Source of the DNA: Candidatus Kirkpatrickella diaphorinae
GTDB taxonomy: Bacteria; Pseudomonadota; Alphaproteobacteria; Acetobacterales; Acetobacteraceae
Reading direction: 5' to 3'
Assembly: GCF_025736875.1 (NCBI RefSeq)
Contig: NZ_CP107052.1
Location: 1 to 64,000, forward strand
DNA length: 64,000 nt
Shown: positions 52,217 to 61,801 of the stretch, piece by piece
Layout: each line of letters begins with the position of its first letter
Position numbering within the stretch: position 1 is the first letter of the stretch
Translations under genes and position numbers: made by a program
Notes under the pieces: generated by a model
What the model was told of the DNA's origin: nothing
The model's input: only the letters and a program-made list of their open reading frames with translations
The model's database searches: none

Positions 52217-53499
52217 TATCTGAACAGCTTTAAAAGTGGCTCGGCTTTCAGGCACATCTCGTCAAACTCCCGCTGCGGATCGGACGGGTAGGTGATACCA
52301 CCCCCTGCGCCAATCTCGATTTTCCCACCCGAGATCAGGATGGAACGTATCACAACGTTACTATCCATCGCGCCATCATTCCCGATCCAGAACATCGTGC
52401 CGCAATAGGCATTGCGCGCTGAGCCCTCCGACCGGTCAATCAATTGCAGCGCCGCATGTTTCGGCGCGCCCGTGACGGAACCGGGGGGAAGGCTGGCCCG
52501 CATGAGGTCCACAGCCGTTTTACCGCGCGCCAGCTTGCCGCGCACGGTGGAAACGAGGTGATGCACATGGGTGAAACGCTCGACCTCACATAAAGCGGGG
52601 ACGGACACGCTCCCGACTTCACAGACACGCGCGATGTCATTGCGCATGAGGTCGGTGATCATCAGATTCTCACCATACTCTTTCGAATCGTGTGCGAGGT
52701 TCTCAGCAATGCGCGTATTTTCCTGCCCATCCCTGCTAATCGGCGCTGTGCCCTTGATCGGGCGGGTCTCAAGCCAACCATGGCGATCGAGGGAAATGAA
52801 ACGTTCCACCGAAGCGCTGAGAAGGGAAAATTGGGGCAGCTTGATGAAACCGCCGAAAGGGGCGGGAGAGGTCTCCCTTAAACTCAAATAAAGGGAGAAA
52901 ATATCCGCATCATCCGGCAGCGCACCGCGCCATCGCGATGTCAGATTGGCTTGAAATAAATCCCCCCTGCCAATCGATGCGCGCGTGGCTTCAACAGCGT
53001 CCTTCCAATCATCAGCCTGCATATCCGGTGTGAGGAGCACGCGCGGCAGGGCGCGGCCGCGTTTCGCCCGGTCGGGCGGAGGCACAGGCGGCATCGGGCT
53101 GTCCGCGTCGCTGCACCAGAAGAGACGCTTCTCCTGACGGTCAAACACAAATGCGCCATCAAAGGCCATCGCGGTCAAAGCAGGAATAAGGGGGCGGAAA
53201 CGAGATCGGACACCCTCTAGCGCCAGACCCGCCTCATAAGACGCCAAACCGATGACACCGCCCGAGAAAGGGACGTCACGATGCACGTCATCCCGCTGCG
53301 TGTGTAACAACCCGCGCAATTGGTCCCACGCGTCCGGTTTGTCGCTGCTCAAAATCTCCCGCGGATGAACACAAAGGATGGACCATCGGGAACGCGGCGA
53401 AACAATGCCGCCACTATCGAGAAACGCGAGATGCGGGACGCCCGCAAACGCCGTTAAAAGCGCTTCCGGTGTCCTCCATGCAAGTTCAATCTTGGTCAT
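52216..53499 (-). CDS. pabB: aminodeoxychorismate synthase component I
   Basis: Converts chorismate and ammonia to 4-amino-4-deoxychorismate for folate. Chorismate-binding domain with the PabB-specific ETRPIKGTAP (Lys acting as nucleophile), MITDLMRNDIARVCEVGSV, and GSVTGAPKHAALQLID near the C-terminus. 427 residues, normal. Coupled to pabC by a one-base overlap. The glutaminase PabA is not in the window. Confidence 0.93.
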   Translation of the reverse strand: MTKIELAWRTPEALLTAFAGVPHLAFLDSGGIVSPRSRWSILCVHPREILSSDKPDAWDQLRGLLHTQRDDVHRDVPFSGGVIGLASYEAGLALEGVRSRFRPLIPALTAMAFDGAFVFDRQEKRLFWCSDADSPMPPVPPPDRAKRGRALPRVLLTPDMQADDWKDAVEATRASIGRGDLFQANLTSRWRGALPDDADIFSLYLSLRETSPAPFGGFIKLPQFSLLSASVERFISLDRHGWLETRPIKGTAPISRDGQENTRIAENLAHDSKEYGENLMITDLMRNDIARVCEVGSVSVPALCEVERFTHVHHLVSTVRGKLARGKTAVDLMRASLPPGSVTGAPKHAALQLIDRSEGSARNAYCGTMFWIGNDGAMDSNVVIRSILISGGKIEIGAGGGITYPSDPQREFDEMCLKAEPLLKLFR

Positions 53500-53584
53500 A
53501 TTTTCCGCAGAGAAAGGCGGGGGCGCGGTGATGTGGCGCGACGAGATTTTCAGTCAAGCGGCGTCGAAACATGCGAGAAAAGCG

Positions 53585-54364
53585 TCACGACGATGCACGG
53601 GCGAGGTCGCGTTTCACGCTTTGCCAAAGGGCTTCCAGCTCCGCAAGGGATTTTTCCTCCAACCGGCTGCCTTCGGCGGCGAGTTTCTTCTCCATTGCTT
53701 CGAAACGGGAAATGAACTTCCGATTGCTCCGCTCAAGGCAGGCTTCCGGGTCAAGTTCCAGCTTGCGTGCGAGGCTCGCCGTCGTGAAAAGCACATCGCC
53801 GATCTCGTCTTCAAGTCGATCACGATTGCGTGTCGCCATTTCTGCCCGTACTTCGGCGACCTCTTCATCCACTTTTTCGAGGACTTCCGCCGCGTCCTCC
53901 CAATCGAATCCCGTGCGTGCGGCGCGTTGGCAAAGTTTGGCGGCGCGTTTCAAAGCAGGTAAAGCCTGCGCCACACCTTCCAAAGCGCCATTCTGCGCCT
54001 TTTCCCGACGCTCAGCGGCTTTGACATCCTCCCAGCCAACAAGCGCCTCGCCTTTAAAAATATGGGGGTGGCGGCGAGTCATTTTGTCGCAGATCCGGTC
54101 CACCACATCCGCGAAGGTAAAAGCGTTTTTTTCTGACGCGATCTGGCTGAGAAAAACGACCTGGAGAAGCAGATCCCCCAATTCATCAGCGAGGGCGTGA
54201 TCATCCTTTTCCCGGATGGCCTCAGCAACTTCGTAAGCTTCTTCAATCGTATAGGGGGCAATGGAGTCGAAATTCTGCTGACGATCCCACGCACAGCCTG
54301 TCTCCGGATCACGAAGCTGCTGCATGATCTTGAGAAGCCGGTCGATATTATGGCCCGAAATCAT
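53585..54364 (-). CDS. mazG: nucleoside triphosphate pyrophosphohydrolase
   Basis: House-cleaning NTP diphosphatase. All-alpha MazG fold duplicated in 259 residues: the first repeat has CAWDRQQNFDSIAPYTIEEAYEVAEAI and DELGDLLLQVVF, the second AEVRAEMATR and LEDEIGDVLFT. The EExxE plus ExxD metal residues are complete in the first repeat. It is in the same direction as pabBC downstream and the permease upstream, but an 85-base gap separates it from pabB. Confidence 0.92.
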   Translation of the reverse strand: MISGHNIDRLLKIMQQLRDPETGCAWDRQQNFDSIAPYTIEEAYEVAEAIREKDDHALADELGDLLLQVVFLSQIASEKNAFTFADVVDRICDKMTRRHPHIFKGEALVGWEDVKAAERREKAQNGALEGVAQALPALKRAAKLCQRAARTGFDWEDAAEVLEKVDEEVAEVRAEMATRNRDRLEDEIGDVLFTTASLARKLELDPEACLERSNRKFISRFEAMEKKLAAEGSRLEEKSLAELEALWQSVKRDLARASS

Positions 54365-54390
54365 CGTTCATCCTGACAACGTCGCACGCC

Positions 54391-55785
54391 TCAAGCCGCG
54401 ACCTCACGATGTCGGTGGCGTGTGCAGAGATAGATGATGGCATAAAAAGCGACGCTGCCAAGGCTTGAAAAGGCGGTGCCGCGATTACCGGGCTGGATCA
54501 GCATCGCCACAAAGACGGCGACAATGGCACCGGTCATGATGACATGCAGCACGCCACTCATGGGCAGGATGAAGGCTTTATTACTCGGGTCCTGCCGCAC
54601 AAAAATCGCGTGGGAAACAATCAGCATGCCGTAAATAATCAGGATTACGGCGCCTGTGGCGCTCAGAAGGAAGGCGAAGACAAGGTCAGGCGAGAAGATG
54701 GAGCTGAAAGCGGAGACAAGTCCAATCACGCTTGACGCGAAGACGGAATGTTTCGGGATAAGACGCACGGAGAGGAGAGAGAAGGGCTCCGGCGCCTGGC
54801 CCTTATCGGCAAGGCCTCGCAAGGTGCGGGATGAAATATAGATGGAGGAATTCAGACAGGACAGAATCGCGCTGAGCGTGACGAATTGCATGATTTCCGC
54901 CGCACCGGGGATGCCGAGATGTCGCAGCACTGTCACGAAAGGAGAATAGCCTGGTTGAAGGGCAGACCACGGGTAGAGGAGTAGAATCAACGCGATGGAG
55001 AGTAGGAAAAACACCGTGATGCGTATACCGATCGAGCGCGTGACCTTCGCCAGATTTTCACCCGCATTTTTGGATTCCGCCGCAGCGACGGTCGCGGATT
55101 CTGACCCCATCATGGAGAATATCACTGTGGGAATGGCTGCGAAAATCGCACTCCAACCATAAGGGGCGAGCGTGTGTTTCACCATCAGATTGGCGACCGG
55201 CGTCACTGGTTGCGGGCCGATAAAGCCTGCGAGGGCGATAAGCCCGATGGCTGAAAAAATCACGAGGGAAAAGACTTTGATGGAGGAGAGCCAGAACTCA
55301 CACTCACCGAAAACATGTACGGAGATAAGATTGACGAGATTCACCACCAATATCAGCGTTGGGGCCAGTATCCAGACCGGTATGCTCACCCAATCCCGAA
55401 GGGCGATCGCGCCGCCAATAGCCTCCGCGCCGATGGTCACGACCCAGAAAGACCAGTAAAGCCAACCCGCGACAAAGCCGCTGCCATTGCCCATCGCGAC
55501 ACGGATACAATCGACGAAACTCCCGACACTCTCGCGGGAAATCAGCATTTCCCCCAGCATCCGCATGATGAGGATGATCAATATCCCGGTTGCGAGGTAG
55601 GAGATCAGCACGCAAGGGCCAGCCTGTCGGATCGCCGCTGAACTCCCGACAAATAAGCCCGCCCCGATCACCCCGCCAAGGGCGATCATGCGGATATGTC
55701 GATCTTTGAGTTTGTGGGAGGCCGATGCGCCGGGGACATCGCTTTTGACGTTATTCTGCGATAAGATGATCTTTGTATTCGTCAT
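54391..55785 (-). CDS. amino acid permease (APC superfamily)
   Basis: 464 residues with about 12 membrane helices. The first helix carries the amino acid permease signature (RHIRMIALGGVIGAGLFVGSS, in parts), and the central GSESATVAAAESKNAGENLAKVTRSI block is typical of the AAT/GabP-like family (GABA, proline, Lys or aromatic substrates). The ATG at 55785 is chosen: the frame remains open far upstream, but only through the antisense of argC. It is divergent from argC (63 bases apart) and 26 bases upstream of mazG. Substrate unknown. Confidence 0.88.
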   Translation of the reverse strand: MTNTKIILSQNNVKSDVPGASASHKLKDRHIRMIALGGVIGAGLFVGSSAAIRQAGPCVLISYLATGILIILIMRMLGEMLISRESVGSFVDCIRVAMGNGSGFVAGWLYWSFWVVTIGAEAIGGAIALRDWVSIPVWILAPTLILVVNLVNLISVHVFGECEFWLSSIKVFSLVIFSAIGLIALAGFIGPQPVTPVANLMVKHTLAPYGWSAIFAAIPTVIFSMMGSESATVAAAESKNAGENLAKVTRSIGIRITVFFLLSIALILLLYPWSALQPGYSPFVTVLRHLGIPGAAEIMQFVTLSAILSCLNSSIYISSRTLRGLADKGQAPEPFSLLSVRLIPKHSVFASSVIGLVSAFSSIFSPDLVFAFLLSATGAVILIIYGMLIVSHAIFVRQDPSNKAFILPMSGVLHVIMTGAIVAVFVAMLIQPGNRGTAFSSLGSVAFYAIIYLCTRHRHREVAA

Positions 55786-55848
55786 GAATCCAGTAGCCAC
55801 ATTTCCAACCGTTTCGTCTACAGAAACATTTTTAAGGATCGATTTTGG

Positions 55849-56754
55849 ATGCCGCGCATCTTCATCGATGGAGAGGCCGGCACCACAGGTCTTGATATCA
55901 AAGCCCGACTCGAAGCCCAGAACATCGCGTTGATCTCGATCGATCCGGCGCAGAGAAAGGACCCGAAGGCCCGACTCGAGAAGATGATCAGCGCGGATCT
56001 CGTTGTTCTGTGTCTGCCGGATGATGCGGCGCGAGAGGCGGCCGATATGCTGGCTGAACACCCTGAAATCCGGGTGCTTGATGCCAGCTCCGCCCATCGC
56101 GTGGCGCCGGACTGGGTTTACGGATTTCCAGAGATGTCCGCGTCGCAGGCCCGGCATATCGCGCAGGCCAGCCGAGTCTCCAATCCGGGCTGCTACCCGA
56201 CAGGCGCCATTGCGCTGCTGCGCCCTCTGGTGGATGCGGGGCTTCTGCCGCCAGATATCCGGCTGCCGATCAACGCGGTGAGCGGCTATAGTGGCGGCGG
56301 GCATCGTGTCATAGAACAGCATGCACGCGATGGTGGCCCCGCTTTTGCGCTTTACGCGCTGGAGCTTGAGCATAAACATGTGCCGGAAATCATGCGCCAT
56401 GCCGGGCTCTCCCATCGCCCGGTTTTTGTGCCATCAATCGGGCATTTCGCGCGGGGGATGATTGTCTCTATCCCGCTCCATCTTGATCAGTTCGGTGCAG
56501 CCACCTCCGAGGATTTGCGGCAATGTCTCCGCGTGGCCTACCAGCAGAGCCGTATGATCCGGGTTGTGGACGACTCTTCCGGGCGGTTGACGGCAGATGC
56601 CCTCGCGGGCGAGGATATTCTTGAGTTGCGCGTACATGGCAATGATGCACACCGTCACGCCGTGCTGACAGCGCGCCTCGATAATCTCGGCAAAGGGGCC
56701 AGCGGGGCCGCGCTCCAGAATATCCGTCTCATGCTCGGCATGGCGGCGGCGTGA
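55849..56754 (+). CDS. argC: N-acetyl-gamma-glutamyl-phosphate reductase (type 2)
   Basis: NADPH-dependent third step of arginine synthesis. At 301 residues it is the short type-2 form found in alpha/gamma-proteobacteria. GEAGTTGLDI is the nucleotide loop (8-17), SNPGCYPTGA contains the catalytic Cys115, and the C-terminal PSIGHFARGM with SGYSGGGH in the middle fits the family. The intergenic 63 bases to the permease must hold both promoters. Confidence 0.94.
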   Translation: MPRIFIDGEAGTTGLDIKARLEAQNIALISIDPAQRKDPKARLEKMISADLVVLCLPDDAAREAADMLAEHPEIRVLDASSAHRVAPDWVYGFPEMSASQARHIAQASRVSNPGCYPTGAIALLRPLVDAGLLPPDIRLPINAVSGYSGGGHRVIEQHARDGGPAFALYALELEHKHVPEIMRHAGLSHRPVFVPSIGHFARGMIVSIPLHLDQFGAATSEDLRQCLRVAYQQSRMIRVVDDSSGRLTADALAGEDILELRVHGNDAHRHAVLTARLDNLGKGASGAALQNIRLMLGMAAA

Positions 56755-56836
56755 CGCTTCTCACCGCTCTATGCCGCCACAAATTCCGCGTCCGAGATTG
56801 CGTTTCCGGCTGAGACATTATATGGATCGCTGCAAT

Positions 56837-56920
56837 GCGAGAGTGACGGAACGGTAGACGTAGTCGGCTCAAAATCGACCGCCGCAAGGCATGGGGGTTC
56901 GAGTCCCCCCTCTCGTACCA
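56837..56920 (+). tRNA. tRNA-Leu (anticodon CAA)
   Basis: Full class II tRNA with encoded CCA (56918-56920). Acceptor GCGAGAG/CTCTCGT has a terminal G-U pair. D-stem ACG/CGT has an A-U pair at 10-25. The anticodon stem GTCGG/TCGAC has loop CTCAAAA (CAA). The variable arm is GCC-GCAA-GGC and the T-arm GGGGG-TTCGAGT-CCCCC. Discriminator A. It reads UUG. It lies between argC and serC. Confidence 0.95.
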
Positions 56921-56985
56921 AAGGTTGTGCGCATGAATCGCCGCGGGCGGTTTACTGTCGGCCCTTTACCATTTCTGGATCGATT

Positions 56986-58146
56986 ATGCTTCAACGCCCG
57001 TCTCTGAAACCCGCGCGGCCCTATTTCTCCTCCGGCCCCTGCGTCAAGCGTCCTGGCTGGTCCCTTCAAAACCTTGAAAAAGCGTTTCTCGGTCGCTCAC
57101 ACCGTGCGGCGGAAGGGCGCGCGCGCCTGCGCGACGTCATTGAGCTTTCGAAGGAGGTCCTCGAAATTCCGCCTGATTGGCGGGTGGCGATTGTCCCGGC
57201 TTCCGATACTGGCGCGGTGGAAATGATCCTCTGGGCGCTGGCCGGGACACGGCCTGTTGACGTCCTTTCATTTGAAAGTTTTTCGGCCCTCTGGGCTGCC
57301 GATCTGCGCGATGCGTTGAACCTTCCTGACCTTCATAATCACGCTGCGCCTTACGGGGCCTTGCCCGACCTCACCCGGATTGACTGGTCTCATGATGTTG
57401 TCCTGACCTGGAACGGCACGACATCCGGCGTGTGCATGCCGCAGGACTTCACAATCCCTTCTTCACGCGCGGGATTGGCGATCTGTGATGCAACCTCAGC
57501 GGCTTTCGCGATGGATCTCCCCTGGGATCGGCTCGATGTCGTGACATGGTCATGGCAGAAAGTGCTGGGCGGGGAGGCGGCGCATGGCATGTTGGCGCTC
57601 AGTCCCCGCGCTGTGGCGCGGCTTGAAAGCGCGCCGAAACGGGCGCTGCCCAAGATTTTCCGCCTGACGAACGCGAAAGGGCTCATTGAAGGTATTTTCA
57701 AGGGAGATACCATTAACACGCCCTCCATGTTGTGCGTCGAAGATGCGCGGGACGGTCTCGAATGGGCGCGCGCCCTTGGCGGGCTGAAGGGCCTCAAGGC
57801 GCGGGTACAGAAAAATTTCGACGTTGTGACGAAGTGGGTGGAGGCGACAGATTGGATCGACTTCCTCGCAGAGACGCGCGCGATCCGCTCCCCGACATCC
57901 ATCTGCCTCACATTCACGGCGCCATGGTTTACGTCGCTTGCCGCTGACAGGCAGGCCGCCATTGTCAAAAAACTGGTCGGCCTTCTGGAGCAGGAAAAGG
58001 CGGGGTATGATCTGGCCCATTATCGGGACGCGCCGGCGGGGCTACGCATCTGGGGTGGGGCCACGGTGGAACACACGGATATCGCGGCGCTTCTGCCCTG
58101 GATCGAGTGGGCTTATGCGCAGGTCGAAGCGGAGGCGGCCCCATGA
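56986..58146 (+). CDS. serC: phosphoserine aminotransferase
   Basis: Class V PLP enzyme converting 3-phosphohydroxypyruvate and glutamate to phosphoserine. The PLP lysine is Lys192 in WSWQKVLGGEAAHG. SHRAAEGRARL near residue 38, DATSAAFAMDLPW and NTPSML are family landmarks of the alphaproteobacterial/methanogen-type SerC. 386 residues. Its TGA overlaps hisZ (ATGA). serA/serB are not in the window. Confidence 0.94.
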   Translation: MLQRPSLKPARPYFSSGPCVKRPGWSLQNLEKAFLGRSHRAAEGRARLRDVIELSKEVLEIPPDWRVAIVPASDTGAVEMILWALAGTRPVDVLSFESFSALWAADLRDALNLPDLHNHAAPYGALPDLTRIDWSHDVVLTWNGTTSGVCMPQDFTIPSSRAGLAICDATSAAFAMDLPWDRLDVVTWSWQKVLGGEAAHGMLALSPRAVARLESAPKRALPKIFRLTNAKGLIEGIFKGDTINTPSMLCVEDARDGLEWARALGGLKGLKARVQKNFDVVTKWVEATDWIDFLAETRAIRSPTSICLTFTAPWFTSLAADRQAAIVKKLVGLLEQEKAGYDLAHYRDAPAGLRIWGGATVEHTDIAALLPWIEWAYAQVEAEAAP

Positions 58147-59285
58147 ATGCACCGCAGGAACCACCCGTCACCCTCCTCCCGACTGGCTTCATCGACCTTT
58201 TGCAGCATGAGGCGGAGGCAGAGGCACAGGGCATTGCCCGGATCATCGACGTCTTCTCCCGATATGGATATGAGCAGGTCAGGCCACCTCTCATCGAATT
58301 TGAGGCGTCACTGCTCGCGGGGGGCGGGCAGGCGCTCTCGGCGCAGACCTTCCGAATTCTGGACCCGGATTCCCGCCGTATGCTGGCGCTTCGGCCGGAT
58401 ATGACGACGCAGATCTCCCGCATTGCCGCGACGCGCCTGGCGGAAAGGCCGCGCCCTCTGCGCCTGTCTTATGCGGGGAGCTGTGTGCTGGTCGGGACGC
58501 CGGGGCGCGACGGTGCCCGGCAGATCACCCAGGTCGGGCTGGAACTGATCGGCCCGGACAGTGCTCAGGCTGATGCGGAGGTGATCCTCGTCACCTCTTC
58601 CGCATTGAGTGCGCTGCAGGTGGCGAATGTCTCCATCGACCTCTCCTGCCCGAATATCGCCCGAGCGCTGATCGCCACAGAGACATTCACGGCGGCGCAA
58701 GAGGCCACGTTGATCCAGGCCCTTGACCGGAAGGATGTTGCGGCGGTGCGGGATCTCGGCGGTGCGCTCGCGCCCGTCCTGACACAGCTTCTGCGGGCCA
58801 CGGGTCCTGCGCGCCACGCTCTGGAAATTCTGACGCAACTGGATCTGCCGCCTTCCGCCGCTGACGAAGTCAAGCGACTTCAGGAAGTTGTGAATGCCGT
58901 ATGGGCGGCGGACCCGGCAATCATCCTGACAATCGACCCGACTGAGTTTCGAGGCTGGCAATATCACACGGGCCTGTGCATGACAGTGTTCGCTGCGGAT
59001 GTGCGGGAGGAAATCGGGCGTGGCGGACGCTATCTCTCCTATGATCAGGAAGCGGCTTGCGGCATGACATTGCGGCCCGAGGCGCTTTTAAAAGCGACGC
59101 CGCCTGTCACGCTTAAAAAGCGGGTCTACCTGCCGCATGGCACGTCCGTTGCAAAGTCCCATCAATTGCGTGAGGACGGCTTTGCGACCGTCGCCGGACT
59201 TGACGATGTTTCGGACCCCTGCGCGGAAGCGCGGCGGTTACGCTGCGCATATTACATTCTGCAAGATAAATTGGTTGAGGTTTAA
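58143..59285 (+). CDS. hisZ: ATP phosphoribosyltransferase regulatory subunit
   Basis: HisRS-like protein that activates the short-form HisG in the first step of histidine synthesis. The class II synthetase core is visible in GFIDLLQHEAEAEAQ, FEASLLAGGG, and LRPDMTTQISRIAATRLA (motif-2-like), with catalytic residues for tRNA charging degenerate and no anticodon domain. 380 residues. ATG at 58143 overlaps serC. purA follows after 9 bases, the common hisZ-purA order. hisG must be elsewhere. Confidence 0.92.
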   Translation: MNAPQEPPVTLLPTGFIDLLQHEAEAEAQGIARIIDVFSRYGYEQVRPPLIEFEASLLAGGGQALSAQTFRILDPDSRRMLALRPDMTTQISRIAATRLAERPRPLRLSYAGSCVLVGTPGRDGARQITQVGLELIGPDSAQADAEVILVTSSALSALQVANVSIDLSCPNIARALIATETFTAAQEATLIQALDRKDVAAVRDLGGALAPVLTQLLRATGPARHALEILTQLDLPPSAADEVKRLQEVVNAVWAADPAIILTIDPTEFRGWQYHTGLCMTVFAADVREEIGRGGRYLSYDQEAACGMTLRPEALLKATPPVTLKKRVYLPHGTSVAKSHQLREDGFATVAGLDDVSDPCAEARRLRCAYYILQDKLVEV

Positions 59286-59294
59286 GGGGGTTTT

Positions 59295-60584
59295 ATGTCC
59301 AACGTCACCGTAATCGGCACTCAGTGGGGTGACGAAGGCAAGGGCAAAATCGTTGACTGGCTGGCAAGCCGCGCGGATATCGTGGTGCGGTTTCAGGGCG
59401 GTCATAATGCAGGCCATACCCTTGTCGTCGGTGATCAGACATATAAATTATCGCTGCTTCCCTCCGGCCTCGTGCGCGGCAAAACCGGCGTGATCGGGAA
59501 TGGCGTGGTGGTTGACCCGGAAGCTTTCCTGGCGGAGGTTGAGCGTGTCACTGCTCAGGGCCTGACCGTATCGCCCGAAACACTTTGGGTGGCGGATAAT
59601 GCCGCTTTGATCCTGCCCGTGCATGTGGCGACGGATCGCGCGCGTGAGGCGGCCCGGGGTGATCGTAAAATCGGCACAACCGGGCGCGGAATCGGACCGG
59701 CTTACGAGGATAAGGTGGCGCGCCGAGCCATCCGTCTGTGCGACCTTGCAGAAGAAGAAACATTGGACTGGAAGCTTGATGAGCTTCTCCTGCATCACAA
59801 TACCTTATTGGCAGGGCTCGGCGCACCGACTTTCACGAAGCAGGCTTTGAAGGACCACATTGCGCGCCTCGCGCCCCGCATCCTGCCCTATGGCTGCACG
59901 GCCTGGGCGCGACTTGATGAGGCCCGCCGCAGTGGTGCGCGCATCCTCTTTGAAGGGGCGCAGGCCGTCATGCTGGATGTTGATCACGGGACCTATCCTT
60001 TCGTGACAAGTTCCAATACCGTCGCGGCCGTGGCGGCAAGTGGCAGCGGTGTCGGGCCGGCCCATGTCGGATTTGTGCTCGGCATTGCCAAAGCCTATTG
60101 CACCCGCGTGGGGGAAGGGCCTTTCCCGTCCGAATTATTCGACGTGAATGGCACAACACTCGGCCAGCGTGGCCATGAATTCGGCACAAATACGGGGCGG
60201 CCCCGGCGTTGCGGCTGGTTTGATGCGGTTCTGGTGCGTCAGGCCGTGAAGGTGGGCGGCGTCAATGGCATTGCCTTGACAAAGCTGGACGTGCTTGACG
60301 GTTTTGATGAGATCAAAATCTGCACCGGCTACACGCTTGATGGCGCGGCGGTCAGTGTTTTCCCCTCCAGCCCGGCGGCGCAAAAGCGCGTCAAACCTGT
60401 TTTCGAAACAATTCAGGGATGGAAGGAAACAACGTTCGGTGCCCGGAGTTGGGCTGATTTACCGGCCCAGGCCATCAAATATATCCGCCGTATTGAGGAA
60501 CTGATTGAAGCGCCGGTAACATTGCTCTCAACCAGCCCTGAACGTGATGACACAATTCTGATGCGGGACCCGTTTGAAGACTGA
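59295..60584 (+). CDS. purA: adenylosuccinate synthetase
   Basis: GTP-dependent joining of IMP and aspartate on the way to AMP. N-terminal [14 protein letters not shown] (residues about 9-22, phosphate-binding loop), [20 protein letters not shown], and [13 protein letters not shown] are all intact. 429 residues, the standard length. It starts 9 bases after hisZ with GGGGG upstream of the ATG, and is followed by a terminator. Confidence 0.97.
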   Translation: MSNVTVIGTQWGDEGKGKIVDWLASRADIVVRFQGGHNAGHTLVVGDQTYKLSLLPSGLVRGKTGVIGNGVVVDPEAFLAEVERVTAQGLTVSPETLWVADNAALILPVHVATDRAREAARGDRKIGTTGRGIGPAYEDKVARRAIRLCDLAEEETLDWKLDELLLHHNTLLAGLGAPTFTKQALKDHIARLAPRILPYGCTAWARLDEARRSGARILFEGAQAVMLDVDHGTYPFVTSSNTVAAVAASGSGVGPAHVGFVLGIAKAYCTRVGEGPFPSELFDVNGTTLGQRGHEFGTNTGRPRRCGWFDAVLVRQAVKVGGVNGIALTKLDVLDGFDEIKICTGYTLDGAAVSVFPSSPAAQKRVKPVFETIQGWKETTFGARSWADLPAQAIKYIRRIEELIEAPVTLLSTSPERDDTILMRDPFED

Positions 60585-60627
60585 AATCCAGGATTACCAG
60601 ACGGACCTGACGTGACCGGCCGATTTT

Positions 60628-60659
60628 GGAGCGGGAATGATTTTTACCCGCTCCGTTTT
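60628..60659 (+). terminator. rho-independent terminator after purA
   Basis: A perfect 8-bp stem, GGAGCGGG (60628-60635) / CCCGCTCC (60647-60654), with an 11-base loop, then GTTTT. It lies between purA and the convergent rpoH. Confidence 0.8.
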
Positions 60660-60685
60660 CGGACCTTGTCTCGATCTATGAGGTC

Positions 60686-61606
60686 TTATTTCACCATCTC
60701 GGCATGACGTTGCGCGACCAGCTTCGCGTTAGAGAGGCGACGCGCCTCGACCTCCGCCGACATGGCTTTCTGCAGTTTTTCAAACGCCCGCGCCTCAATC
60801 TGGCGGATACGCTCGCGAGAAACATTATAATGGTGCGAGAGATCCTCCAAAGTTGAAGGCTCCTCCTTTAAACGACGCTGATGCAGAATATGGCGCTCAC
60901 GCGGGTTAAGCGTCAGCAGGGCTTTGGAGAGCATGTCCTGTCGCCCGGATAATTCCTCAGCTTCTCCCAGACGCTTTTCCTGATTCGCGCCTTCATCCAC
61001 CAGCCAATCCTGCCACTCACCCTCGCCATCGTTCTTCAACGGGGCATTCAGACTGCGGTCCGGAGCTGTCAGGCGGCGATTCATGGAGACGATTTCCACA
61101 TCCGACACGCCGAGTGCTTTGGCGATCTGGTCCACCTGTTCCGGCTTGAGGTCACCATCATCAATGGCCTGCATCTGGCCTTTCAGGCGGCGCAAATTGA
61201 AGAACAGTTTTTTCTGAGCCGCTGTCGTACCGATTTTAACGAGAGACCAGCTATGAAGAATATATTCCTGCATGGCGGCGCGGATCCACCACATGGCATA
61301 TGTCGCCAGCCGAAAGCCGCGCTCAGGGTCAAAGCGTTTGACCGCCTGCATCATCCCGACATTGCCTTCACTGATGAGTTCACTGACGGGGAGGCCATAG
61401 CCACGATAGCCCATCGCAATCTTCGCGACCAGGCGCAAATGGGACGTTACAAGTTTGTGGGCTGCGTTTGCATCCTGTCGATCACGCCAAAGGCGGGCCA
61501 GGCGGCTTTCCTCATCCGCTGTAAGAAGTGGAAAACGGCGGATCTGCTGTAAATAACGGGTCAAGCTTGCTTCCGGACCCATAGAGACCGCTGGGGTAGA
61601 AACCAT
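60686..61606 (-). CDS. rpoH: RNA polymerase sigma factor RpoH (sigma-32)
   Basis: Heat-shock sigma factor. Region 2 at about 50-120 includes GFRLATYAMWWIRAAMQEYI at 97-116 (regions 2.3/2.4). The RpoH box QKKLFFNLRR is at 131-140, and region 4 with its HTH ends TLEDLSHHYNVSRERIRQIEARAFEKL (in parts). 306 residues. AGGAGTGAG precedes the ATG. A sigma-70-type promoter is visible about 140 bases upstream. It would drive chaperone and protease genes, possibly including the degP-like gene in this window. Confidence 0.95.
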   Translation of the reverse strand: MVSTPAVSMGPEASLTRYLQQIRRFPLLTADEESRLARLWRDRQDANAAHKLVTSHLRLVAKIAMGYRGYGLPVSELISEGNVGMMQAVKRFDPERGFRLATYAMWWIRAAMQEYILHSWSLVKIGTTAAQKKLFFNLRRLKGQMQAIDDGDLKPEQVDQIAKALGVSDVEIVSMNRRLTAPDRSLNAPLKNDGEGEWQDWLVDEGANQEKRLGEAEELSGRQDMLSKALLTLNPRERHILHQRRLKEEPSTLEDLSHHYNVSRERIRQIEARAFEKLQKAMSAEVEARRLSNAKLVAQRHAEMVK

Positions 61607-61748
61607 ATGCTCTCACTCCTGAGATCAGGGACGGCCAGGCCGCAACCCTGAGACGCATTTTGGGAATTTGCCCTCGAAATATGCCCTTGATTTAAGCGAC
61701 ATATCTGATGCCCCGCCTTCAGTTTGCGTCACGCCCTGAAGATAACTC

Positions 61749-61777
61749 TCCATAACAAAAGCACCGAAATTTGTCAA
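61749..61777 (-). promoter_or_regulatory. candidate sigma-70 promoter of rpoH
   Basis: On the minus strand TTGACA (61772-61777, perfect -35) is followed after exactly 17 bases by TATGGA (61749-61754, imperfect -10). The resulting leader would be about 135 bases long before the rpoH ATG. Confidence 0.6.
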
Positions 61778-61801
61778 TAAACAGTACCGTATTACTCGGG
61801 T

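Noticed and set aside
55786-56415. 210-residue N-terminal extension of the amino acid permease
   Set aside because: The extension is the antisense strand of argC. The permease signature begins shortly after the ATG at 55785.
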